Shown here piece after piece: positions 1 through 7,956 of a stretch of DNA of 64,000 nt. Numbering within the stretch: position 1 is the first letter of the stretch; each line of letters begins with the position of its first letter. The stretch comes from Enhydrobacter sp. (GTDB lineage: Bacteria; Pseudomonadota; Alphaproteobacteria; Reyranellales; Reyranellaceae), in NCBI RefSeq assembly GCF_030246845.1, contig NZ_CP126889.1:4025001-4089000 (forward strand), in the 5' to 3' direction. The translations under genes and the position numbers were made by a program. Below the pieces are notes generated by a model. It was not told the origin of the DNA. It ran no database searches and saw only the letters and a list, made by a program, of their open reading frames with translations.

Positions 1-1
1 C

Positions 2-865
2 GCGGTGCTCGGTCTCAACCTGCTGACGGGCTTCAACGGCCAGATCTCGCTCGGGCACAGCGCCTTCTACGCGGTCGGCGCGTACACCGCCGCGATCCTG
101 ATGGACAAGCTCGACTGTCCCTACTACCTGACCCTGCCGGCGGCGGCAGTCCTGTCGTTCATCGTCGGCTACCTGTTCGGCCTGCCGGCGCTCAAGCTCG
201 AAGGGCACTATCTGGCGCTCGCTACCTTCGCGCTGGCGCTCGCAGTGCCGCAAATCCTGAAATACAAGTGGCTCGAGGACCTGACGGGCGGCGTGCAGGG
301 CATCGTGCTGCTGAAGCCCGAGGTGCCGTTCGGCCTGCCGCTGACCGAGGACCAGTGGCTCTATTACTACTGCCTGATCGTGATGCTGATCCTCTACTGG
401 GCCGCGGCCAACATGCTGAACAGCCGCAGCGGCCGGGCGATGATGGCGATCCGCGACTACCCCATCGCGGCCGGCACGATGGGCATCAACACCGCGCTCT
501 ACAAGACCGTGACCTTTGGCATCAGCGCCGCCTATACCGGCATCGCGGGCGCCCTGTCGGCGTCGGCGGTCGCCTTCGTGGCGCCTGACAGCTTCAGCTT
601 CTTCCTGTCGATCAAGTTCCTGATCGGCTTGGTCGTGGGCGGCGTCGGCTCGCTGACCGGCTCGGTCATCGGTGGTATCTTCTACGTGCTCGTCGACAAT
701 TCGGCGCAGGCGCTTTCGACTTTCGTCAAGAACGACATAGGGCTGCAGTTCGATCTGTCGGCGTATACCGTCTTCGGTATCCTGCTGATCGTTCTGATGT
801 ACCTGATGCCCATGGGTATTGCCGGCGGGCTTTTCGCGCTGATCCGGCGGCTGCGCCGCAGCTAG
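2..865 (+). CDS. livM: LivM-type branched-chain amino acid ABC permease, 5' partial
   Basis: Inner-membrane permease of a LIV/HAAT-type amino acid importer. The reading frame is open to the left edge, so the N-terminus is missing; about 287 residues remain. They carry the family block LLTGFNGQISLGHSAF, several strongly hydrophobic spans, and the cytoplasmic coupling loop around GRAMMAIRDYPIAAG that docks on the ATPase. The protein ends in a basic tail (RRLRRS). It is 66 bp upstream of the first of five substrate-binding proteins, so it is probably their translocation partner; LivH, LivG and LivF would lie outside the window. The family call is firm; the substrate is unknown. Confidence 0.93.
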   Translation, partial: AVLGLNLLTGFNGQISLGHSAFYAVGAYTAAILMDKLDCPYYLTLPAAAVLSFIVGYLFGLPALKLEGHYLALATFALALAVPQILKYKWLEDLTGGVQGIVLLKPEVPFGLPLTEDQWLYYYCLIVMLILYWAAANMLNSRSGRAMMAIRDYPIAAGTMGINTALYKTVTFGISAAYTGIAGALSASAVAFVAPDSFSFFLSIKFLIGLVVGGVGSLTGSVIGGIFYVLVDNSAQALSTFVKNDIGLQFDLSAYTVFGILLIVLMYLMPMGIAGGLFALIRRLRRS

Positions 866-931
866 GTCGTTATCAAGGTTCCACTTTTAGCGTGAGGGTA
901 GTGCATGGAGTAAGAAAACAAGGAGGCCTAT

Positions 932-2155
932 ATGTACAAGACCAACAGGCGTGCGTTCGTGGCCGGCGTATCGGCCGCGGCGATTCTTTCCGGTACCCGG
1001 GTGGCGTTCGCTGAGAAGAAGTACGACGAAGGAGCCAGCGACACCGAGGTCAAGATCGGTCACACCAATCCCTACAGTGGGCCGGCGTCCTCGTACGGCG
1101 TGATCGGCAAGCTTCATCAAGCCTACTGGAAGGCGGTCAACGACCGGGGCGGCATCAACGGCCGCAAGATCAACTTCATCACCTACGACGACGGCTACAG
1201 CCCGCCAAAGACCGTCGAGATGGTGCGCAAGCTTGTTGAAGAGGACAGGGTGCTATGCACCTTCAACACGCTTGGCACGCCGTGCAACACGGCGATCCAC
1301 AAGTACATGAACCAGAAGAAGGTGCCGCAACTCTACGTTGCGACCGGCGCGTCGAAATGGGGCGATCCCAAGCACTTTCCCTGGACCATGGGCTACCAGC
1401 CCGACTACCAGACCGAGGCGGTCATCTACGCCAAGCACATCCTGGCCAACATCAAGAATGCCAGGATTGGCGTGCTGATGCAGAACGACGACTACGGCAA
1501 GGACTACTTCGAGGGCTTCAAGAAAGGCCTTGGCAAGGATGTCGGCCAGATCGTCAAGCATGCCAGCTACGAGACGACTGACCCGACGGTCGACAGCCAG
1601 GTCATCCAACTCAAGGATTCCGGCGCCAATGTCTTCTTCAACATTTCGATTCCGAAGTTTGCCGCGCAGGCGATCCGCAAGGCGGCCGACATCGGCTGGA
1701 AGCCGATCCAGTATCTGAACAATGTGTCGGCGTCGGTCGCCGCCACGATGAAGCCGGCCGGCTACGAAAACTGCCAGGGCATCATCAGCAGCCAGTACCT
1801 GATGGATCCGACCGACCATCAGTGGGACACGAACGCCGATATGAAGGGCTGGCATGATTTCATGGCCAAGCGCATGCCGGGCGCAAACACCGCGGATGCC
1901 GCCTACGTCTATGCCTACTCGGTAGCGCATCTGATGGAGGAAACGCTGAAGAGATGCGGTGACAACCTGACGCGCGCCAACCTGATGAAGCAGGCGGCAG
2001 GCTTCCAGAAGTTCCGGGTTCCGTTGTTGCTGCCGGGGATCACCATCAATACCAGCGCGACCGACTTCTATCCGATCCAGGCGATTCGGCTCGCCCGGTT
2101 CAACAAGGAATCGTGGGACCAGTTCGGCGACATCATGCATGCGGAGAGCAGCTGA
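932..2155 (+). CDS. Branched-chain amino acid-type ABC substrate-binding protein, paralogue 1
   Basis: Periplasmic binding protein of the Peripla_BP_6 (LivK-like) family, 407 aa. The ATG has a strong upstream AGGAGG. The leader holds a twin-arginine motif (TNRRAF, residues 4-9) and a hydrophobic stretch ending near VAFA, so Tat export is likely. The mature part starts EKKYDEGASDTEVKIG, with ligand-pocket blocks NPYSGPASSYG and ATGASKWGDPKHFPWTMG. It is the first of five closely similar genes and sits right after the livM permease, so it may be expressed with the transporter. A weak GC hairpin follows. The true ligand cannot be read from sequence; amino acids, amides or aromatic acids are all known in the family. 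Confidence 0.9.
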   Translation: MYKTNRRAFVAGVSAAAILSGTRVAFAEKKYDEGASDTEVKIGHTNPYSGPASSYGVIGKLHQAYWKAVNDRGGINGRKINFITYDDGYSPPKTVEMVRKLVEEDRVLCTFNTLGTPCNTAIHKYMNQKKVPQLYVATGASKWGDPKHFPWTMGYQPDYQTEAVIYAKHILANIKNARIGVLMQNDDYGKDYFEGFKKGLGKDVGQIVKHASYETTDPTVDSQVIQLKDSGANVFFNISIPKFAAQAIRKAADIGWKPIQYLNNVSASVAATMKPAGYENCQGIISSQYLMDPTDHQWDTNADMKGWHDFMAKRMPGANTADAAYVYAYSVAHLMEETLKRCGDNLTRANLMKQAAGFQKFRVPLLLPGITINTSATDFYPIQAIRLARFNKESWDQFGDIMHAESS

Positions 2156-2173
2156 TCGAACAGCCCGGATGGG

Positions 2174-2199
2174 GGCCGCCGGCCATGTCGGCGGCCTTC
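2174..2199 (+). terminator. Weak hairpin after paralogue 1
   Basis: Seven-base stem (2174-2180 pairing with 2190-2196) followed by TTCGTC rather than a true T-run. It occupies the same position as the stronger terminators behind the other paralogues. Some read-through into the next gene is likely. Confidence 0.45.
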
Positions 2200-2368
2200 G
2201 TCACTAAGGAGGGAGGACGAGGGCAGGCAGGCGTAGGTTCGTGGACGGCATGTCGGCACGTGACCGGTTCGCCGAAGCGATGTCCGTCAAGAGCATCTGA
2301 CCGGAGGAACGGTCAGTTTGGGAAGGGGGTTGCACGTTCCGCAGCCGCCGATTTCAAGGGAGGAAAGA

Positions 2369-3589
2369 GTGAGAACCAGCAGGCGTACGTTTATCGGCAG
2401 TGTCTCGGCTGCCGCCATAGTCTCGAGCTCCGGTATCGCGTTCGGCCAGAAGAAGTACGACGAAGGCGTCACCGATACCGAGATCAAGATCGGCAACACC
2501 AACCCCTATAGCGGCCCGGCTTCATCCTATGGCGCGATCGGCAAGACCATCGATGCCTACTGGAAGAGCGTCAATGCGGCCGGCGGCATCAACGGCCGCA
2601 AGGTGAACTTCATCTCGCTCGACGACGGCTACTCGCCGCCCAAGACGGTCGAGGTCGTGCGCCAGCTCGTCGAGCAGGAGAAGATCTTCGCCCTGTTCCA
2701 GTCGCTCGGCACGCCGTGCAACACGGCCATCCACAAGTACATGAACCAGAAGAAGGTGCCGCAGCTCTACGTCGCGACCGGGGCGTCGAAGTGGGGCGAC
2801 CCCAAGCACTTCCCCTGGACCATGGGCTTCCAGCCGGACTACCACACCGAGGCCGTGATCTATGCCAAGCACATCCTGGCCAACGTCAAGGACGCCAAGA
2901 TCGGCGTCCTGATGCAGAACGACGATTTCGGGCGCGACTATTTCGGTGGCCTCCAGCAGGGCCTGGGCAAGGAAGCCAACCGGATCATCAAGCACGTGAC
3001 CTACGAGGTGACCGATCCGACCGTCGACAGCCAGGTGATCCAGCTCAAGGACTCCGGCGCCAGCGTCTTCGTCAACATCTCGGCGCCGAAGCAGGCCGCG
3101 CAGGCGATCCGCAAGGCGGCCGACATCGGCTGGAAGCCGGCGCAGTACCTCGTGAACGTCTCGGTCTCGGTCGCGGCGGTGATGAAGCCGGCGGGCTTCG
3201 ACAACAGCCAGGGCATCCTCACCGCCTTCTACCTGAAGGACGCGACCGACAAGCAATGGGACTCCGACGCCGAGATGAAGACCTGGCGCGCCTGGATGGA
3301 CAAGTGGATGCCCGGCGCCAACAAGGCCGATGCCAATCACGTCTACGGCTATACCGTGAGCACGCTCATGCACGAGACGCTGAAGCGGTGCGGCAACACG
3401 CTGACCCGTGAGAACCTGATGAAGCAGGCTGCCTCGTTCCAGAAATTCAGGATACCGATGCTGCTGCCCGGTATTCTCGTCAATACCAGCCCAACGGATT
3501 TCTACCCGATCCAGGCGGTCCAGCTTGCGCGCTTCAAGGGCGAGAGCTGGAGCCTGTTCGGTGAGATCATGCACTCGGAGAGTGCATAA
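2369..3589 (+). CDS. Branched-chain amino acid-type ABC substrate-binding protein, paralogue 2
   Basis: Second member of the tandem Peripla_BP_6 set, 406 aa. The GTG at 2369 is chosen because AAGGGAGGAAAGA lies just upstream and the start then aligns with the other copies (V/M-x-T-x-RR-x-F); an earlier in-frame codon at 2318 would add an unconserved 17-residue extension. The Tat-type leader is TSRRTFIGSVSAAAIV. Pocket blocks are NTNPYSGPASSYG and QSLGTPCNTAIHKY. It is separated from paralogue 1 by 213 bp containing a hairpin, and from paralogue 3 by 150 bp with a strong terminator. Its ligand probably differs subtly from its siblings'; this is not provable here. Confidence 0.9.
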   Translation: MRTSRRTFIGSVSAAAIVSSSGIAFGQKKYDEGVTDTEIKIGNTNPYSGPASSYGAIGKTIDAYWKSVNAAGGINGRKVNFISLDDGYSPPKTVEVVRQLVEQEKIFALFQSLGTPCNTAIHKYMNQKKVPQLYVATGASKWGDPKHFPWTMGFQPDYHTEAVIYAKHILANVKDAKIGVLMQNDDFGRDYFGGLQQGLGKEANRIIKHVTYEVTDPTVDSQVIQLKDSGASVFVNISAPKQAAQAIRKAADIGWKPAQYLVNVSVSVAAVMKPAGFDNSQGILTAFYLKDATDKQWDSDAEMKTWRAWMDKWMPGANKADANHVYGYTVSTLMHETLKRCGNTLTRENLMKQAASFQKFRIPMLLPGILVNTSPTDFYPIQAVQLARFKGESWSLFGEIMHSESA

Positions 3590-3624
3590 CTCCGGTTTCG
3601 AGGGGCGAACTGCAAAATCTGTCG

Positions 3625-3657
3625 AAAGGCCGTCGAGTCCTCGACGGCCTTTCCTTT
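3625..3657 (+). terminator. Intrinsic terminator after paralogue 2
   Basis: A perfect 13-base stem (3625-3637 with 3640-3652) with a minimal loop, followed by a T-rich stretch. The stem begins AAAGGCCGTCGAG. It insulates paralogue 2 from paralogue 3. Confidence 0.8.
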
Positions 3658-3739
3658 GCCGCTTCCTTTCGCCGCTTTCCTTTCCCGCGCCTTTCGGAGA
3701 AAAGTCGCGCATCTTTTGGTGTTTGGGAGGGTAAAGTCA

Positions 3740-4954
3740 GTGAAGACGAACAGGCGTACGTTCATCGGCGGCGTATCGGCCGCCGCTTTGTTGTCCGGCT
3801 CGGCGTTCGCGGAGAAGAAGTACGACGACGGTGCGACCGACACCGAGATCAAGATCGGCAACACCTTTGCCTATAGCGGTCCCGCATCCGCCTATGGCGT
3901 GATCGGCAAGGGCATCGACGGCTACTGGAAAATGGTCAATGACCAGGGCGGCATCAACGGTCGCAAGGTCAAGTTCATTACCTTGGATGACGGATACAAT
4001 CCGGCGAAAACAGTCGAAGCGGTCCGCCAGCTCGTCGAGCAGGACAAGGTCTTCTGCACCTTCAACATACTCGGGACACCGCCCAACACGGCGGTCCACA
4101 AGTATCTGAATCACAAGAAGGTGCCGCAGCTCTACGTGGCGACGGGCGCCTCGAAGTGGGGCGATCCCAAGCACTTCCCGTGGACCATGGGCTATCAGCC
4201 CGACTACAACACTGAGGGCCAGATCTACGCCAAGCACATCCTGGCGAGCATCAAGGACGCCAAGATCGCGATCCTGATGCAGAACGACGACTTCGGTAAG
4301 GACTATGTCGACGGTTTCAAGAAGGGACTGGGCGGCGAAACCAACCGGATCGCCAAGATCGCTAGCTACGAGGTGACCGATCCGACCGTCGAGTCGCAGA
4401 TCATCCAGCTCAAGGATACCGGCGCCAACGTGTTCTTCAACGTGGCGACCCCGAAGTTCGCCGCTCAGGCGATCCGCAAGGCGGCAGACATCGGCTGGAA
4501 GCCGGCGCAGTACATGACGAACGTCTCGGCCTCGGTCGCCGCGGTATTGAAGCCAGCGGGCTTCGACAATGCCCAGGGCATCATCACGGCGGCCTACCTG
4601 AAGGATCCGACTGACAAGCGCTGGGCGGACGACGCCGAGCTGAAGGTGTGGCGCGACTGGATGACGAAGTACATGCCCGGCGCCAACCAGGCGGATGCCA
4701 ATTACGTCTATGCCTACAGCGTCTCGTTCCTGATGCACGAGACCCTGAAGCGGTGCGGCGACGCGCTGACGCGCGCCAACCTCATGAAGCAGGCCTCGAG
4801 CTTCAAGAAGTTCCGCGTGCCGTGCCTGCTGCCGGGCATCACCATCAACACCAGCCCGACCGACTTCTATCCCATCCAGTCGGTGCAGCTCGAGAAGTTC
4901 AAGGGCGAGACCTGGGACCTGTTCGGCGAGGTCATGTCGGCCGAGAGCACCTGA
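3740..4954 (+). CDS. Branched-chain amino acid-type ABC substrate-binding protein, paralogue 3
   Basis: Third tandem Peripla_BP_6 protein, 404 aa from the GTG at 3740, preceded by GGGAGGG; an upstream in-frame ATG at 3656 would include the terminator tail and is rejected. The Tat-type leader is KTNRRTFIGGVSAAALL and the mature start is EKKYDDGATDTEIKIG. It differs from the others at pocket-adjacent sites: NTFAYSGPASAYG in place of N/C-P-YSGP, and NILGTPPNTAVHKYLNHKK. This makes it a good candidate for a changed ligand. Its transcription terminator has been split by an IS1182-family insertion that starts 49 bp after the stop codon. Confidence 0.9.
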   Translation: MKTNRRTFIGGVSAAALLSGSAFAEKKYDDGATDTEIKIGNTFAYSGPASAYGVIGKGIDGYWKMVNDQGGINGRKVKFITLDDGYNPAKTVEAVRQLVEQDKVFCTFNILGTPPNTAVHKYLNHKKVPQLYVATGASKWGDPKHFPWTMGYQPDYNTEGQIYAKHILASIKDAKIAILMQNDDFGKDYVDGFKKGLGGETNRIAKIASYEVTDPTVESQIIQLKDTGANVFFNVATPKFAAQAIRKAADIGWKPAQYMTNVSASVAAVLKPAGFDNAQGIITAAYLKDPTDKRWADDAELKVWRDWMTKYMPGANQADANYVYAYSVSFLMHETLKRCGDALTRANLMKQASSFKKFRVPCLLPGITINTSPTDFYPIQSVQLEKFKGETWDLFGEVMSAEST

Positions 4955-4981
4955 ATTTCCTGTGCTCGCAGCAACGGGAAA

Positions 4982-5002
4982 GGCCGCCGGGTTCCGGCGG
5001 CC
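4982..5002 (+). repeat. Left copy of the 21-bp terminator hairpin flanking the IS (target duplication)
   Basis: This GC-rich palindrome (arms GGCCGCCGG and CCGGCGGCC) is repeated perfectly at 6492-6512 on the other side of the insertion sequence. One A and one T beyond it also match, so the repeat is 21-23 bp. The left copy is followed by TCAG, not by T's, so it has lost its terminator tail. Confidence 0.85.
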
Positions 5003-5018
5003 TCAGACCGCTGACAAA

Positions 5019-5043
5019 CCCCTGGCATTTGCCAGGGGTTTTT
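5019..5043 (+). terminator. Inward-facing terminator at left IS end
   Basis: Stem CCCCTGGCA (5019-5027) pairs with TGCCAGGGG (5030-5038) and is followed by TTTTT. It would stop transcripts entering the element from the substrate-binding gene and sits only 14 bp before the transposase ATG. Confidence 0.75.
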
Positions 5044-5056
5044 GATTCAAGGCGGT

Positions 5057-6421
5057 ATGCTGAAGAAGGCGCTACCGCAACAGATCGAACTCGAACTCGT
5101 GGCGATCGAGGGTCTGGTTCCGAAGGATCACCTGCTCCGCAAGATTGAAGCGGTGATCGATTTCTCGTTTATCCATGAGCGTGTGGCGGGGCTTTACTGC
5201 CCCGACAATGGGCGCCCGCCGCTGGATCCGGTGGCGATGTTCAAGGCCCTGTTCATTGGCTACCTGTTCGGGATCCGCTCCGAACGGCAGTTGGTGCGCG
5301 AGATCGAGGTCAACATCGCCTATCGCTGGTTTTTGGGGCTGAAGCTGACCGATCCGGTATTCGACGCCTCGACGCTGTCGCAGAACCGACGCCGGCGCTA
5401 CAACGACACGTCGGTCGCGCAGGACATCTTCGATGCGATCGTGGAGCAGGCGATCCGTCACGGCCTGGTCGATGGCACGGTGCTGTACACCGACTCGACG
5501 CACCTGAAGGCCAACGCCAACAAGAACCGCTATGACGTTGCCGTGGTCGCCAAGTCGCGTTCGGACTATTGGGATGCGCTTGATGCAGCGATCGGGGAGG
5601 ATCGTGCCGCGCACGGCAAGAAGCCGCTGAAGGACAAAGCGCGCCAGCCGATCGAGAAGGAGACCAAGGTCTCACGCACCGATCCGGAGAGCGGCTACAT
5701 GGTGCGTGACGGCAAGCCGAAGGGCTTCTTCTATCTCGACCACCGCACGGTCGATGGTCGCCTGGGCATCATCACTGACACCTATGCGACGCCCGCCAAC
5801 GTGCATGATTCCATCGTGTATCTCGGCCGCCTCGACCGCCAACGCCGCCGCTTCGACTTCAATGTCGGCGCCGTCGGCCTCGATGCCGGTTATGCGACCA
5901 CTGGCATTGCCAAGGGCTTGGAGGAGCGCGGTGTACTGGGCGTGATCGGCTATCGCCGACCGACGCCGCCGCGATCCGGCATGATGCCGAACAAGGCCTT
6001 CCACTATGAGGCAGAGGTGGATGGCTATCGGTGTCCGCAGGGCCAGCTTCTCACCTACGCCACCACCGATCGCACCGGATATCGACACTACACCAGCGAT
6101 CCGGCCATTTGCAGAGCCTGCCCGTTGCTCGCTTCCTGTACGTCCAGCGCCAACGCAACGCGCCTGATTACCCGTCATGTCTGGGCCGAGGTTCGCGAGC
6201 GCACCGACGCTCATCGGCTGACCCCTTGGGGCAAGCGCATCTACAAGCGACGCAAGGAGACGGTCGAACGCTCCTTCGCTGATGCCAAGCAACTCCACGG
6301 CCACCGCTATGCCCGCTTCCGTGGTCTCCTCGCCGTGGCCTGCCAGTGCTTGCTGGCTGCCGCTGCCCAGAACATCAAGAAAATCGCTCTCGCAATGGCG
6401 CCTATCCCCGTTCCGGCCTGA
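5057..6421 (+). CDS. IS1182-family DDE transposase
   Basis: Transposase of 454 aa catalysing cut-and-paste movement of the surrounding IS. The N-terminal region matches the DUF772-type domain (around RSERQLVREIEVNIAYRWFL). Acidic catalytic residues are visible at about D146 (YTDSTHLKANANKN), D276 (GLDAGYATTG) and E404 (TVERSFADAK). A cysteine-rich insert (CPQG, CRACPLLASC) before the last acidic residue is typical of the family. ATG 5057 is chosen; a TTG 15 bp upstream is also in frame but overlaps the terminator. The frame is uninterrupted, so the protein is probably functional. No clear promoter is visible between the inward terminator and the start. Confidence 0.92.
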   Translation: MLKKALPQQIELELVAIEGLVPKDHLLRKIEAVIDFSFIHERVAGLYCPDNGRPPLDPVAMFKALFIGYLFGIRSERQLVREIEVNIAYRWFLGLKLTDPVFDASTLSQNRRRRYNDTSVAQDIFDAIVEQAIRHGLVDGTVLYTDSTHLKANANKNRYDVAVVAKSRSDYWDALDAAIGEDRAAHGKKPLKDKARQPIEKETKVSRTDPESGYMVRDGKPKGFFYLDHRTVDGRLGIITDTYATPANVHDSIVYLGRLDRQRRRFDFNVGAVGLDAGYATTGIAKGLEERGVLGVIGYRRPTPPRSGMMPNKAFHYEAEVDGYRCPQGQLLTYATTDRTGYRHYTSDPAICRACPLLASCTSSANATRLITRHVWAEVRERTDAHRLTPWGKRIYKRRKETVERSFADAKQLHGHRYARFRGLLAVACQCLLAAAAQNIKKIALAMAPIPVPA

Positions 6422-6447
6422 TCCGATCAAATTCCAACACCATCAAC

Positions 6448-6478
6448 AAAAAACCCCGCTGAAAAATCGACGGGGTTT
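6448..6478 (-). terminator. Inward-facing terminator at right IS end (minus strand)
   Basis: Read on the minus strand, AAACCCCG (6471-6478) pairs with CGGGGTTT (6451-6458) and the T-run continues to six T's. It would stop antisense transcripts entering from the right flank. Confidence 0.55.
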
Positions 6479-6491
6479 GTCAGCGGCCTGA

Positions 6492-6517
6492 GGCCGCCGG
6501 GTTCCGGCGGCCTTTTT
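6492..6517 (+). terminator. Displaced terminator of paralogue 3 (right copy of hairpin)
   Basis: Second perfect copy of the 21-bp palindrome, here followed by TTTTT, so it is a complete intrinsic terminator. It originally belonged to paralogue 3 and now lies at the far side of the IS, downstream of the transposase. Confidence 0.85.
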
Positions 6518-6606
6518 GCTTGGCGGCACAGCGCGACTCAGGGGCTTTTCAATCCGCGCTTTTGCAGCGACGCTGCTTCCGCATAACGATAACCCAGGAG
6601 GTGACG

Positions 6607-7827
6607 TTGAAGACCAGTCGGCGTGGTTTCATTGGCGGCGTTTCTGCTGCCGCCATCGTATCGTCGTCCAGCGTGGCGTTGGGTCAGAAAAAGTACGACG
6701 AGGGCGCAAGCGATACCGAGATCAAGATCGGTCATTGCTGCCCCTATAGTGGGCCCGCTTCCGCCTACGGCGTGATCGGCAAGTCGCATCAGGCCTTCTT
6801 CAAGGCGATCAACGAGGCAGGCGGCATCAACGGCCGCAAGATCGACTTCATCACCTACGACGACGGCTACAGCCCGCCGAAGACGGTGGAAGCCGTCCGT
6901 CGGCTGGTCGAACAGGACAAGGTGCTGCTGCTGTTCCAGACGCTGGGAACGCCGACCAACACGGCGATCCACAAGTACGTCAACCAGAAGAAGATTCCGC
7001 ACCTTTACATATCGACCGGCGCATCCAAGTGGGGTGACCCCAAGCACTTCCCATGGACCATGGGCTTCCAGCCCGACTACAACACCGAAGGCCAGATCTA
7101 TGCCAAGCACATCCTGGCCAACGTGAAAGACCCCAAGATCGGCGTGCTGATGCAGAACGACGATTTCGGCAAGGACTATGTCGACGGCTTCAAGAAGTCG
7201 CTTGGCAAGGACGCCGACAAGATCGTGAAGCACGTCACCTACGAGATCACCGATCCGACCGTTGACTCGCAGATCATCCAGCTCAAGGACTCGGGCGCGA
7301 ACGCACTCTTCAACGTTTCCACGCCGAAGTTCGCGGCCCAGGCGATCCGCAAGGCGGCAGACATCGGTTGGAAGCCGGCACACTACATGACCAACGTGTC
7401 GGCGTCGGTCGCCGCGGTGATGAAGCCGGCCGGTTTCCAAAACAGCCAGGGCATCATCACGGCGGCCTATCTCAAGGATCCGACCGACAAGCAGTGGGAG
7501 AACGCGCCCGACATGAAGACCTGGCGCGCCTGGATGGCCAAGAACATGCCGGGCGAGAACACGTCCGACGGCGCCTACGTCTTCGCCTATGCCGTGGCGA
7601 CGCTGATGGTGGAGACGCTGAAGAAGTGCGGCGACGACCTGACGCGCGCGAACGTGATGAAGCAGGCCGCCAGCTTCCACAACCTGCAACTGCCGCTGGT
7701 GCTGCCGGGCATCACCGTCAACACCAGCCCGACGGACTACTATCCGCTCCAGGCGGTCCAGCTCTCGCGCTTCAAGGGCGAGACGTGGGATCTGTTCGGC
7801 GACGTGATGCACGCCGAAAGCAGCTGA
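6607..7827 (+). CDS. Branched-chain amino acid-type ABC substrate-binding protein, paralogue 4
   Basis: Fourth tandem Peripla_BP_6 protein, 406 aa. A TTG start at 6607 is preferred: AGGAGG (6596-6601) lies five bases upstream and the start aligns with the siblings; GTG 6601 overlaps the ribosome site. The Tat-type leader is KTSRRGFIGGVSAAAIV. Distinct pocket-adjacent features are GHCCPYSGPASAYG with a double cysteine, LFQTLGTPTNTAIHKYVNQKK, and HLYISTGASK in place of QLYVATGASK. It lies downstream of the IS1182 element and its displaced terminator, so it must have its own promoter or rely on read-through. The call is firm; the ligand is unknown. Confidence 0.9.
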   Translation: MKTSRRGFIGGVSAAAIVSSSSVALGQKKYDEGASDTEIKIGHCCPYSGPASAYGVIGKSHQAFFKAINEAGGINGRKIDFITYDDGYSPPKTVEAVRRLVEQDKVLLLFQTLGTPTNTAIHKYVNQKKIPHLYISTGASKWGDPKHFPWTMGFQPDYNTEGQIYAKHILANVKDPKIGVLMQNDDFGKDYVDGFKKSLGKDADKIVKHVTYEITDPTVDSQIIQLKDSGANALFNVSTPKFAAQAIRKAADIGWKPAHYMTNVSASVAAVMKPAGFQNSQGIITAAYLKDPTDKQWENAPDMKTWRAWMAKNMPGENTSDGAYVFAYAVATLMVETLKKCGDDLTRANVMKQAASFHNLQLPLVLPGITVNTSPTDYYPLQAVQLSRFKGETWDLFGDVMHAESS

Positions 7828-7850
7828 GCCTGCCTTTGCAGGAGCGGTCG

Positions 7851-7877
7851 AAGGCCGCCGGTTCCCGGCGGCCTTTT
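7851..7877 (+). terminator. Intrinsic terminator after paralogue 4
   Basis: Eleven-base perfect stem (7851-7861 with 7865-7875, arm AAGGCCGCCGG), three-base loop, then TTTT. It is nearly the same palindrome as the one the IS has duplicated. Confidence 0.82.
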
Positions 7878-7956
7878 GCCTGATGCTGCGCCATCACAAT
7901 GCCGCTTTTCCGCCAGACGGTTCGATGACCGGGGAGTCGAACGCAATGGAGGAAAT

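Larger units (their letters stand above)
5003..6491 (+). mobile_element. IS1182-family insertion sequence, complete
   Basis: Bounded by imperfect 20-bp inverted repeats (5003-5022 and 6472-6491, 19 of 20 matching; left end TCAGACCGCTGACAAACCCC). Total length is 1489 bp with one transposase gene. Perfect 21-bp direct repeats lie on both sides; removing the element and one repeat rebuilds an ideal hairpin plus T-run terminator behind paralogue 3. Terminators also lie just inside both ends. All parts look intact, which suggests a recent and possibly still active insertion. Confidence 0.88.

Noticed and set aside
2522..3712. 396-residue minus-strand frame opposite the second binding protein
   Set aside because: Antisense shadow of a conserved gene; similar frames occur opposite the other paralogues.
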